Shown: piece after piece, positions 44,751 to 52,457 of the stretch
How positions within the stretch are numbered: position 1 is the first letter of the stretch
Layout of the letters: every line of letters starts with the position of its first letter
From: Staphylococcus pragensis
Lineage (GTDB): Bacteria; Bacillota; Bacilli; Staphylococcales; Staphylococcaceae
DNA: 64,000 nt
Assembly: GCF_004785665.1 (NCBI RefSeq)
Contig: NZ_SRPJ01000002.1
Coordinates: 62,001-126,000, forward strand
Direction of reading: 5' to 3'
The notes under the pieces: model-generated
The model's input: the letters and a program-made list of their open reading frames with translations, nothing else
The model's database searches: none
Told to the model about the DNA's origin: nothing
Translations under genes and position numbers: made by a program

Positions 44751-45703
44751 TGCTTTCTACTAATCAAATTGCACTCTACAGAAAATTAAATAATGAATAT
44801 ATTGAAAAAGCAAAAGTAAGATTTGAACAATTAAAATTATCATATTTAACAAATGATGAAGAAGAAATAAAAGAAATTGAAATTAGTGATGAAGCACTAA
44901 ACTCTTATAATATCAATGAATTTGATTCTATGTGGTCTCCATATGATAACAATTTAAAATTGGAACAAAAATTAGTGATTGATTATCCAAGTGTTCTATT
45001 TGGTGAAGACGGGATCACTTGTGAAAATAATGTTATTGGTTTAGCAGTACATATTTATTCTAAAACTTCTAGTTTTCAAAAAACTGTAGAAATTGCTTCA
45101 TTTAAGAAACAAGAAGAAAGATTAGAAATTGATTTTGATTATAATTTTGAAGCGTCAACTATACGAGGGGTAGTTAATTTAGACTTTTTCTTCTATTTAA
45201 AAGAAGTTAATGAAACGTTACCTTATATGGCGAATAATAAAGGTATGACATTATCATATGAAGACTTAAATCCTATTGAATTAGTAGTAGATGGCATTGG
45301 ATCAAGCTTTCCAATTTCTGAGTTTGAAGATAAAGAAGGCCCACTGTGGAAAATCGAAAAAAATTGGATTTCCCCTGATGAAGATATGCTAGATGCTTCT
45401 AATATTAGTATTGCTTTTAATATAAAACATCCTTTGTTTGCCGAAATAAAAAAAGAAACAAGAAGAATTAACAGTAGTTATATGAATCATATTATTGTTC
45501 AAGCAATGGCTATGATCATACAAGAAGTTATTATTATTGAAGAGTATTCTATCGAAGAAGAAGAAGATTTAATATCTGGAACAATTCTTTCAGCTGTTTC
45601 ATATTGGGTAAAAACTTTTAATATAGATTTGAGTGACATTTTCTCGATTCAAAATAGTTTGATGAAAAATATTGAGAATTTGAATATGGAGGAAGAAAAT
45701 TAA
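44750..45703 (+). CDS. Unknown protein of the Z1-MORC operon, 317 aa
   Basis: I do not recognise this protein. It is 317 aa, acidic, with runs such as EEEIKEIEISDE and YSIEEEEDLISG, no membrane segment and no catalytic motif I can name. Its middle looks beta-rich (LDFFFYLKEVNETLPY); the end is helical. ATG 44750 overlaps the MORC stop by one base, so the two proteins are probably made in step and may form a complex. Confidence 0.8.
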   Translation: MLSTNQIALYRKLNNEYIEKAKVRFEQLKLSYLTNDEEEIKEIEISDEALNSYNINEFDSMWSPYDNNLKLEQKLVIDYPSVLFGEDGITCENNVIGLAVHIYSKTSSFQKTVEIASFKKQEERLEIDFDYNFEASTIRGVVNLDFFFYLKEVNETLPYMANNKGMTLSYEDLNPIELVVDGIGSSFPISEFEDKEGPLWKIEKNWISPDEDMLDASNISIAFNIKHPLFAEIKKETRRINSSYMNHIIVQAMAMIIQEVIIIEEYSIEEEEDLISGTILSAVSYWVKTFNIDLSDIFSIQNSLMKNIENLNMEEEN

Positions 45704-45704
45704 T

Positions 45705-46397
45705 ATGATTAACTGGGAAAATATTAAATATGATATAAGTACTGCTAATAAAGATTTTGATAAACTAACTATTAATATTGATGGCATTGAACCTATTAAT
45801 CCTCCCAATGAATTTAAAGAATTAAGAGAAAAATTGATTTTTGCTCGTGATGTTCTTTATGAAGAATATAATCTAGATATTGCAAATAAACTTGATTATC
45901 AATTTGATGTTTTATTCGGTTTGAAATTGTATGAAATTTTGATTGATGATCCTAATTTTTCAAATAGAATAGCTGCAAATGATGAAATATGGAGATTTTT
46001 ATCAATTAAAGTTATTCCAGATATTGTACATGCTAGATGGGGGATGAATGCTTCCCATTTTTATCAAACATCTAGAAGAATATGGCTTAAAACTATTTGG
46101 TGGTATATTCATTTATCTTGGCAAAATAATGTGCAAGATACATATGATATTTTAATCAATAATACAACAGATACAATTTTACAATTGGTGGAGAGACCTG
46201 GATTAGGTTATAATATACCTTTGTTTAGAGAGTTGATGAAGCAATATTCAAATCATCAAGATAGTTCTAGAAATTTATTCAGAACGGTATTAAAACTGAA
46301 TACAGCACAAGTTCTGACTATGTCTCCAGAGTTAGTAGATGGCGGTTTAGAAGAGTATATTAATAATTTATTTGAAATGGCCCTGATTGAAAAATGA
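45705..46397 (+). CDS. Unknown protein of the Z1-MORC operon, 230 aa (DUF6339-like?)
   Basis: A 230-aa helical cytosolic protein with a striking aromatic stretch DEIWRFLSIKVIPDIVHARWGMNASHFYQTSRRIWLKTIWWYIHLSW (about residues 95-141). The pattern reminds me of DUF6339, a family found beside restriction genes, but I could not verify it. GGAGGAAG lies before ATG 45705, one base after the previous stop; its own stop overlaps the next gene by 4 bp. No catalytic residues can be pointed to. Confidence 0.75.
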   Translation: MINWENIKYDISTANKDFDKLTINIDGIEPINPPNEFKELREKLIFARDVLYEEYNLDIANKLDYQFDVLFGLKLYEILIDDPNFSNRIAANDEIWRFLSIKVIPDIVHARWGMNASHFYQTSRRIWLKTIWWYIHLSWQNNVQDTYDILINNTTDTILQLVERPGLGYNIPLFRELMKQYSNHQDSSRNLFRTVLKLNTAQVLTMSPELVDGGLEEYINNLFEMALIEK

Positions 46398-47356
46398 GTA
46401 TTTTTTATAATAATTTGTATTCAAATGTTTTAAAAGAAAACTGCAATATGTTTAACAAGTTAACGATAATATCAGGCTATGCTTCAGCTTCTTTTTTACA
46501 AAGAGTTTTAGTTGAATTTCCTAATTTGTATATTGATTTATATATTGGAATGAGTCAAGAAGGCATTTTAATTAGTAATCATAATAAATTTTTAGAAATT
46601 ATGAGAACTTATCCCAATGTTAAAGTGTACTATCAAGTAAATGGTAATTTAACTCATATTAAATCATATACATTTTCCGCAAATGAAAAAATAAAGACAT
46701 TTATAGGTTCAGCAAATTTTACAGAAAATGGATTTATTTGTAATAATGAAATACTTAGTGAAATAAATGAACCAATGATTCAATTGCATGATAAACAAAA
46801 AGAAGTATCAAAATTATGTACTGATAAAGATATTGGTAGTTATATTAAATTTAGCGACAATAAATTACAAAATGAAGATATATTTAACGAGATTGATTTA
46901 ATTAAATCAAAAATAGAATATTTCAATAAAGAAAACAATATATATAATGAAGTAGATTCTAAATTTTTAAGCAACTATATAAAATTGCCGGTTGTAGTCC
47001 CCTTAAAAGCTAGTGCATTATGGGATAGCACAGGAATAAATTCAATTTTTAAGGACAAACAGCCTAATTTAGTTATGGCTAACTACAATTCATCAAAATT
47101 AAAAGAATTTTTCAATGAATCTATGACTAACTATGTATATGATTTTGAAAATACCCTTTTAAAATGTGAATTAGATGGTCCATTTAAAAGAGAATTACAT
47201 TTTTTAAATATAAATATTTATGATTATTTTAGAAAGATAATAGGTTTAAAAGAACAAACCCCTATTACACATGAACATCTAGAATATTTTGGTTATAAAT
47301 TCTTTACTTTTAAAAAAGTTGAAAGTAATAAGTATTTATTAACATTTACTAACTAA
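46394..47356 (+). CDS. PLD-fold restriction endonuclease, NgoFVII-like
   Basis: A 320-aa nuclease with one phospholipase-D motif: His88-x-Lys90 in LTHIKSYTF, followed by GSANFTENGF (Ser106, Asn108) and a Glu. The N-terminal segment ISGYASASFLQRVL and the parallel strand IDLYIGMSQEGI are characteristic of RE_NgoFVII enzymes, metal-independent dimeric type II nucleases. The rest (residues 150-320) would hold DNA-binding and specificity parts. The start ATGA overlaps the previous stop. The methyltransferase 19 bp downstream is its cognate partner by position. Confidence 0.85.
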   Translation: MSIFYNNLYSNVLKENCNMFNKLTIISGYASASFLQRVLVEFPNLYIDLYIGMSQEGILISNHNKFLEIMRTYPNVKVYYQVNGNLTHIKSYTFSANEKIKTFIGSANFTENGFICNNEILSEINEPMIQLHDKQKEVSKLCTDKDIGSYIKFSDNKLQNEDIFNEIDLIKSKIEYFNKENNIYNEVDSKFLSNYIKLPVVVPLKASALWDSTGINSIFKDKQPNLVMANYNSSKLKEFFNESMTNYVYDFENTLLKCELDGPFKRELHFLNINIYDYFRKIIGLKEQTPITHEHLEYFGYKFFTFKKVESNKYLLTFTN

Positions 47357-47375
47357 ATAAGAAGGGGGAATACAT

Positions 47376-48632
47376 ATTTTTAGAGTAATAGAAACATTTA
47401 GTGGTATTGGTAGTCAAGCACAAGCATTAAAAAATATAGGTATTGATTATTCGGTAGTTGCTACAGTTGAATGGGAAATAGGTGCTTTATATGCTTACGA
47501 TATTATTCATAATGGTCCTCAAGACTTAAAACCTTATAGACACCATACAAGAGAATCTATTTTAAATATTGTTTCGAAATATAACCTTTCTAATGATGGA
47601 AAGCAACCTATGACCCAAAGAGGTTTACAAGCGCTAAATATGTCACAGTTAAAATCCATTTTAATTGCTATCGGTAGAACTAATAATTTGGTTGATATAA
47701 CTAGTGTTAAAGCAACTGATCTTCCAGATGCCGATTTACTTACATATTCTTTTCCATGCCAAGATTTATCTAAAAGTGGGCATTGGCATAGAAATGAAGG
47801 CGGCATAAATAGAGATGCTAATAATAGGAGTACATTATTATGGCAAATTGAACGTATATTAAAAGAATATGATGAAATAAACAAACCACTTCCTAACTTC
47901 TTATTAATGGAAAATGTTAGTGAAATTTTATCTGAAAAGCATAGAGATAATTTTAAAGAATGGTGTGAATTTTTAGAGTCGTTAGGATATGTAAATCAAA
48001 TTTACACATTAGATGCAAGTAATTTTGGTATACCTCAAAGTAGAATTAGAACTTATATGGTAAGTGTTAAGTCAAATAGTGTAGAACAAACTGAAGAATT
48101 AACTAAATACTTTTTTGAAAATAATTTAGAAAATTACTATTCTTCTCACTCCAAACCCTTATCACATTATTTAAAATTAGATTATTCAAATGAAGTTTAT
48201 AGAAATGAAGCTATTGAGAGTACTCCTGCCTTTACGCCTTCTCGAAAAAAGATACTCGAATTAAATAAATATTTAGCTAAAGATAATGAGGTATTTGATA
48301 GTAAAACTGCTCGGACTATTACGACTAAACAAGATAGACATCCAAATTCTGGAATTATACTTTATGATAAAGTTACTTTGGTAGAAAAGAATAAAAAATA
48401 TAGAAACTTGACTCCTCGAGAGTGTTTTCTATTAATGGGATTTAATGAAAAATCTTTTGATGATTTAATGGAAAATAATATTGTCTTTGAAAATGATAGA
48501 AAAATTTTGCCTAATTCTAAATTAATTCGACTTGCAGGTAATAGTATCGTAGTTGATGTATTAGAAAAAATATTTGAGCAGATGATAGAAATTGATAATA
48601 ATATTTTAAATAAAAAATTAGTAAAAGCATAA
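47376..48632 (+). CDS. DNA (cytosine-5-)-methyltransferase of the Z1-MORC system, ATT start
   Basis: A 418-aa C5-cytosine methyltransferase. Motif I reads FRVIETFSGIGSQAQAL and must lie at the extreme N-terminus. The first ATG in frame (47610) would remove motif I, and the frame upstream is closed by TAA at 47358. The only candidate initiators are ATT 47376 (AAGGGGG seven bases upstream) and ATA 47370; ATT is best placed. Motif IV is YSFPCQDLSKSGHW (Cys128), VI LLMENVSEIL, VIII NFGIPQSRIRTYMV, IX RNLTPRECFLLMGF, X LAGNSIVVDVLEKIF. It closes the six-gene operon and should protect host sites from the PLD nuclease. Confidence 0.88.
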   Translation: MFRVIETFSGIGSQAQALKNIGIDYSVVATVEWEIGALYAYDIIHNGPQDLKPYRHHTRESILNIVSKYNLSNDGKQPMTQRGLQALNMSQLKSILIAIGRTNNLVDITSVKATDLPDADLLTYSFPCQDLSKSGHWHRNEGGINRDANNRSTLLWQIERILKEYDEINKPLPNFLLMENVSEILSEKHRDNFKEWCEFLESLGYVNQIYTLDASNFGIPQSRIRTYMVSVKSNSVEQTEELTKYFFENNLENYYSSHSKPLSHYLKLDYSNEVYRNEAIESTPAFTPSRKKILELNKYLAKDNEVFDSKTARTITTKQDRHPNSGIILYDKVTLVEKNKKYRNLTPRECFLLMGFNEKSFDDLMENNIVFENDRKILPNSKLIRLAGNSIVVDVLEKIFEQMIEIDNNILNKKLVKA

Positions 48633-48658
48633 GGTTTCTAAGTACCTTGTGCTTTTTT
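48623..48658 (+). terminator. Terminator of the Z1-MORC operon
   Basis: AAAAGCA(T)AAGGT / ACCTT(G)TGCTTTT, then T's. The methyltransferase stop codon is in the stem. Confidence 0.85.
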
Positions 48659-48744
48659 AATATCTTGATGTATTTTTACTATTTTTTTAAATATGACATC
48701 TAGGTCGTGAAGTTTTGCGACACTCCAACGTTGATTATAAATGA

Positions 48745-48767
48745 ACATAAGTGCTATACACTTATGT
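48745..48767. repeat. Small hairpin adjoining repeat copy 5
   Basis: ACATAAGTG / CACTTATGT. The same type of hairpin adjoins copies 1, 3 and 6. Confidence 0.7.
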
Positions 48768-48769
48768 AA

Positions 48770-48903
48770 GAAATTCTAAAGATGAACTACGAATGACGTT
48801 GTGTGACGCCTGAGGGAGCAGGATGAGTGTCGAGACCAAGGCTCGACCCAGCCCCCTAGGCAAGCATCACAACAGAATGAGTAAATGTTCATCTAAGAAT
48901 TTC
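48770..48903. repeat. 134-bp hairpin element, copy 5
   Basis: The arms GAAATTCTAAAGATGAAC / GTTCATCTAAGAATTTC are complementary with one mismatch but again unlike those of copies 1-3. The core GTGTGACGCC...GGCTCGACCCAGCCCC matches copy 2. It marks the right end of the island. The remaining sequence to 49111 shows nothing I can name. Confidence 0.88.
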
Positions 48904-49111
48904 TTTAGAACCCTACATGTTGAGAAGCCTCTTAGAAAAGGGAGCAAAAAACGTAACGAACTAAATACTATATACATAAAAACGTTTATTAGGTTTTATT
49001 TTCAAAAAGTGAACTATTTGTGAAAAGTATCACAAAATACTTTAAAAATTATTAAAAGGGTGTATTATTAAGAATGTAAGGAATGAGTAATAATTAATGG
49101 GAGTGATACTA

Positions 49112-49303
49112 ATGAGAAAAGTGATTGAAGAAGTTATTTTTTCTGATGAAGGCAGCTATGAAATTTATTTAAAAACTGGCGTTAACCAAGGAATGATCGG
49201 TGATATTAAAGATGGCTACTTAACAATCGATTCTATTCCATACATTGATGCCGAACGCCTTTATTACTACGGACTCGAACGTAAATCATTAGTCACAAGC
49301 TAA
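49112..49303 (+). CDS. Conserved hypothetical protein, 63 aa
   Basis: MRKVIEEVIFSDEGSYEIYLKTGVNQGMIGDIKDGYLTIDSIPYIDAERLYYYGLERKSLVTS: a small cytosolic, probably beta-rich protein. I recall similar short staphylococcal proteins of unknown function but no named family. I chose ATG 49112 because GGGAGTGA lies six bases upstream; the in-frame ATG 49097 would overlap that site. Single gene with a terminator. Confidence 0.7.
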   Translation: MRKVIEEVIFSDEGSYEIYLKTGVNQGMIGDIKDGYLTIDSIPYIDAERLYYYGLERKSLVTS

Positions 49304-49345
49304 CACCAAAATTGAATGGCCTCCTATACATTCAAGTAAATCATG

Positions 49346-49374
49346 CCCTCGGGTGAGCAAACGAGGGCATAAAC
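49346..49374 (+). terminator. Terminator of the 63-aa gene
   Basis: TGCCCTCG / CGAGGGCA. The T-run is poor. Confidence 0.65.
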
Positions 49375-49410
49375 ATAAATATACCCCTAATCATTCTGGA
49401 ATAATGTGTT

Positions 49411-49446
49411 GAAAGCCCATGTCTTACCAAGTGAGACACGGGCTTC
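49411..49446 (-). terminator. Terminator of the DUF1413-like gene
   Basis: On the minus strand AGCCCGTGTCT / AGACATGGGCT, followed by TTTC. Confidence 0.65.
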
Positions 49447-49460
49447 TAGTTTATAATGAT

Positions 49461-49730
49461 TTAAAATTGATCTTTGAAATTCTTCTTAACTTCGTTATAG
49501 TCATACTCTTGATTATATAACTTAAATTTAATTCCATCCTCGCTTGAAAATGGCATTCTCACATTTGGAATACGATCCAGTCGTAAAATAAATTCTCTCT
49601 CTTGACGTGTACGTTGTTTCACCGACATGTCTAACCATTCTTCTTCTGTAAATAAGTCTTCAAAGCGGAATGAAAAACTTGTTCTACTTTTTTTAGCACG
49701 TAACGTTTGAATACGTTCTTCAAAATTCAT
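49461..49730 (-). CDS. DUF1413-like small protein, 89 aa
   Basis: An 89-aa basic/acidic mixed cytosolic protein: MNFEERIQTLRAKKSRTSFSFRFEDLFTEEEWLDMSVKQRTRQEREFILRL. The segment FTxEEW..M....R...GREF at its centre is the DUF1413 pattern as I remember it, a domain of unknown function in Firmicutes often linked to small regulatory loci. No enzymatic residues stand out. AGGAGGATATTCC precedes ATG. Convergent with the 63-aa gene. Confidence 0.65.
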   Translation of the reverse strand: MNFEERIQTLRAKKSRTSFSFRFEDLFTEEEWLDMSVKQRTRQEREFILRLDRIPNVRMPFSSEDGIKFKLYNQEYDYNEVKKNFKDQF

Positions 49731-49915
49731 GGAATATCCTCCTATCTATATGCCCAATACTTTGCCATATATTAACTTTATTACGTTTTAATGTTTTTTA
49801 CAATTACTCGCGTGATTTTCTCTGAGAATTTTCAAAAAGAATAGTATAAGTGGGTTTAGGATTTAAAAATTTAGGAAAGGTAATCAATGAAACTAGAAAA
49901 AAGGGTGACGTAAAC

Positions 49916-50611
49916 ATGACAGAATTAAAAGACCGTGTCGCAATTGTGACTGGCGCAAGCAGTGGTATTGGTGCAACTATCGCTAAAACACTTGCGAAAG
50001 AAGGCGTTAAAGTTGTACTCGCTGGACGTAGCGATGAGAAACTACAAGACGTAGCTAAAGACATGCAAGAGGGCAACTTCCTAATCACACCAACGAATGT
50101 GAAATTTAAAGATGACGTAGACGCTTTAGTGGAAAATGCGATCGCAAAATTCGGCAAAGTCGATTTCTATGTAAACTGTGCCGGCATCAATACTTCAGCA
50201 CGTATTAAGAAATATGATATAGATGAATGGGAAGCGATGATTGATACAAATATTAAAGGTTTATTATATGGCGTCCATGCCGTATTACCTAAATTTGAAG
50301 AACAAGGTTCAGGCCATTTAGTTAACTTAGCTTCTGTTTCAGCGACTGAAGTGTCTAAAGAGAGCACATTATATAGTGCAACTAAATCAGCTACATTAAT
50401 GATATTCAACGGTTTAGAGAAAGAACTTGCTCGCACAGGTATCAAAACGACAAGTATCCATCCTGGCATGGTGGCAACACCAATGACAGAGAATACAGAC
50501 TTTGGTGGACGTAAGAAACTTGATACTGACGATATTGCAGACGCTGTGATTTATGCGTTAACGCAACCGGATCATGTGAATGTGAACGAAATTACAGTAC
50601 GACCTGTTTAA
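49916..50611 (+). CDS. Short-chain dehydrogenase/reductase
   Basis: A 231-aa classical SDR. NAD(P)-binding TGASSGIG (residues 12-19), NCAGIN near 84, catalytic Ser in NLASVSATEV and YxxxK in YSATKSATL. A basic AGR at the end of beta-2 (LAGRSDEK) suggests NADP preference. ATG 49916 follows AAGGGTGA. The substrate is unknown. Single gene. Confidence 0.85.
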   Translation: MTELKDRVAIVTGASSGIGATIAKTLAKEGVKVVLAGRSDEKLQDVAKDMQEGNFLITPTNVKFKDDVDALVENAIAKFGKVDFYVNCAGINTSARIKKYDIDEWEAMIDTNIKGLLYGVHAVLPKFEEQGSGHLVNLASVSATEVSKESTLYSATKSATLMIFNGLEKELARTGIKTTSIHPGMVATPMTENTDFGGRKKLDTDDIADAVIYALTQPDHVNVNEITVRPV

Positions 50612-50622
50612 TATAGAACTAA

Positions 50623-50663
50623 TGAAGATGTTTCTTGTTGGAGAACAAGAGGCATCTTTTTTG
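50623..50663 (+). terminator. Terminator of the SDR gene
   Basis: AAGATG(T)TTCTTGTT / AACAAGA(GG)CATCTT and six T. Confidence 0.88.
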
Positions 50664-50752
50664 TTTATGTACGGAATGTGATGTGTTGAAATGATACACT
50701 TATGGTGAAGGGCAGTAATAGGGTATTCATTTTCAAAGAAGGAGTGACTGGG

Positions 50753-51985
50753 ATGGAACAACGTTTTTATGAGTTATTGGATTTATTGGTGCGATTTAAT
50801 ACGGAGAGTCCGCCGGGGCGTAATACGGATCCGTTGCAAGATGAGATTGAGCAGTTGTTGCGTGATTTAGGTTTCGAGATTCAGCGTGAGCGTCTGTATG
50901 ACAATGATAGTGTGATTGTGGCGACGTTGAAGGGTGAGGATCCTGAGGCGCCGAAATTGATCTTGAATGGTCATGTGGATGTGGCGTCTGTGGAGGACGA
51001 CTCGAATTGGGACTTTCCGCCGTTTCAACTTACTGAGCATGAGGGCTGGTTGTATGGTCGCGGTGTGAGTGATATGAAGGGCGGTATGGCATCGTTATTC
51101 TATGTTCTTGAAAAGTTACATCAAGAAGGTCGTCAGCCGAAAGGTGATATTATTGTGCAATCTGTTGTAGGTGAAGAGGTTGGGGAAGCTGGTACGAAAT
51201 TGGCATGTGAAATAGGGCCTAAAGCAGATTTAGCGTTAGTGTTAGATACGAGTGAGAATATGGCATTAGGGCAAGGTGGCGTTATTACTGGTTGGATAAC
51301 GGTGAAAAGTAAGAATACTATTCACGATGGTGCGCGTAGTCAAACGATTCATGCAGGTGGTGGATTATTTGGTGCGAGTGCGATTGAAAAAATGACGAAA
51401 GTGATTCAAGCGTTAAATGAACTAGAACAGCATTGGGCAGTGATGAAACATAGTCCTGGAATGCCACCGGGTGCGAATACGATTAACCCTGCCGTCATTG
51501 AAGGTGGACGTCATCCAGCGTTTATCGCAGACGAATGTCGTTTATGGATAACGGTGCATTATTTACCTAATGAAAGCTATGAAGAGGTTGTCGCTGAAAT
51601 TGAAGACTACTTGAATCGTGTAGCAGAAGCGGATATTTGGCTTCGTGAGAACCCATTACAATTTGAATGGGGCGGGGAATCTATGATAGAAGACAAAGGT
51701 GAAATCTTCCCAAGCTTTACGATTCCTTTAGATCACCCTGGATTCAAACAATTACAAAAGGCGCATCGTGACGTTCATGGCAGTGACATGCAACATGGTA
51801 TGAGCACGACAGTTACAGATGGCGGTTGGACAGCCCATTTCGGTATACCAACGATACTGTATGGTCCAGGTAGCTTAGAAGAAGCTCATAGTGTAGATGA
51901 GAAGATAGAAGCAGAAGAGCTAAACACCTATAGCGATGTACTCTACACATTCTTAAAACATTGGTACGAACATCCAGAGAAATAG
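50753..51985 (+). CDS. M20-family metallopeptidase (ArgE/DapE-like deacylase)
   Basis: A 410-aa zinc hydrolase of amino-acid amides. Metal motifs: LNGHVDVASVEDD (His/Asp, about residues 71-79), GRGVSDMKGGMAS (Asp bridging, about 103-115) and VGEEVGEAGT (Glu), plus GPGSLEEAHSVDE near the end. It matches the acetylornithine deacetylase/succinyl-diaminopimelate desuccinylase family; the substrate is not certain. Start ATG 50753 has AAGGAGTG upstream. The first third (to about 51080) uses G/T-ending codons far more than the rest, suggesting a mosaic history. Confidence 0.85.
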   Translation: MEQRFYELLDLLVRFNTESPPGRNTDPLQDEIEQLLRDLGFEIQRERLYDNDSVIVATLKGEDPEAPKLILNGHVDVASVEDDSNWDFPPFQLTEHEGWLYGRGVSDMKGGMASLFYVLEKLHQEGRQPKGDIIVQSVVGEEVGEAGTKLACEIGPKADLALVLDTSENMALGQGGVITGWITVKSKNTIHDGARSQTIHAGGGLFGASAIEKMTKVIQALNELEQHWAVMKHSPGMPPGANTINPAVIEGGRHPAFIADECRLWITVHYLPNESYEEVVAEIEDYLNRVAEADIWLRENPLQFEWGGESMIEDKGEIFPSFTIPLDHPGFKQLQKAHRDVHGSDMQHGMSTTVTDGGWTAHFGIPTILYGPGSLEEAHSVDEKIEAEELNTYSDVLYTFLKHWYEHPEK

Positions 51986-51989
51986 ATTT

Positions 51990-52070
51990 GAAGAATTATC
52001 GTTTGAAGTTGTGTGACGCTCGAAGGATTTAGATTATAGATGAACGTAAGTGCTCACACACTTACGTAAG
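51990..52070. repeat. Decayed left half of a hairpin element plus small hairpin
   Basis: TTTGAAGTTGTGTGACGCTCGAAGG recalls the left core of copies 2 and 5. The small hairpin ACGTAAGTG / CACTTACGT follows at 52044-52067. Confidence 0.6.
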
Positions 52071-52203
52071 TAGTTCTAAGATAGATTACGAAGTGTAGTT
52101 GTGCAGACTCCTAGGGGAGCAGTGCTAGTCGAAGACTACAGGCTGAGACAGCACCCCTGGAAAGCGGAACAACTTAAACGAGTGAATATATATCTAAGAA
52201 CTA
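52071..52203. repeat. 133-bp hairpin element, copy 6
   Basis: The arms TAGTTCTAAGATAGAT / ATATATCTAAGAACTA enclose GTAGTTGTGCAGACTCC...GGCTGAGACAGCACCCC...AACAACTTAAACGAGTGAA. Confidence 0.85.
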
Positions 52204-52213
52204 CTTTACAAGA

Positions 52214-52280
52214 CAGTGGCTCGACCCAGCCCCCTAGGCAAGCGTCTCAACTTAAGTGAAATGGTGATTCATTTAAGAAC
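52214..52280. repeat. Hairpin element, copy 7, right half only
   Basis: GTGGCTCGACCCAGCCCCCTAGGCAAGC...CTCAACTTAAGTGAAAT matches the right half of copy 2. Confidence 0.75.
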
Positions 52281-52330
52281 TGCTTTAGAAGATCTTAGAA
52301 ATCCCCACAGATTTATCTGTGAGGAATTTC

Positions 52331-52392
52331 TGGCTGAGACAGTACCCCTGGAACGCGGCACAACTTAAACGAGTGAGTATCTATCTTAGACG
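52331..52392. repeat. Hairpin element, copy 8, right half only
   Basis: GGCTGAGACAGTACCCCTGGAA...CAACTTAAACGAGTGAG and TATCTATCTTAGAC match the right half of copy 6. It follows a short palindrome GAAATCC...GGAATTTC. Confidence 0.75.
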
Positions 52393-52408
52393 ACTATAAA
52401 GACAAATG

Positions 52409-52445
52409 AAAAAGGCAATGGCCCGGTTAAGGACCATTGCCTTTA
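52409..52445 (-). terminator. Terminator of ppk
   Basis: AAAGGCAATGG / CCATTGCCTTT, suited to the minus-strand operon. Confidence 0.88.
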
Positions 52446-52457
52446 ATAGTATGAAGA

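Noticed and set aside
47610-48632. ATG 47610 as the start of the second methyltransferase
   Set aside because: It would remove motif I, which is present and in frame upstream.
36300-48700. Prophage or SCC-type element as carrier of the island
   Set aside because: I found no integrase, recombinase, structural gene, tRNA or flanking direct repeat.
48823-49023. 66-codon open frame starting inside a hairpin element
   Set aside because: It begins within the repeat and has no homology or ribosome site; chance frame.
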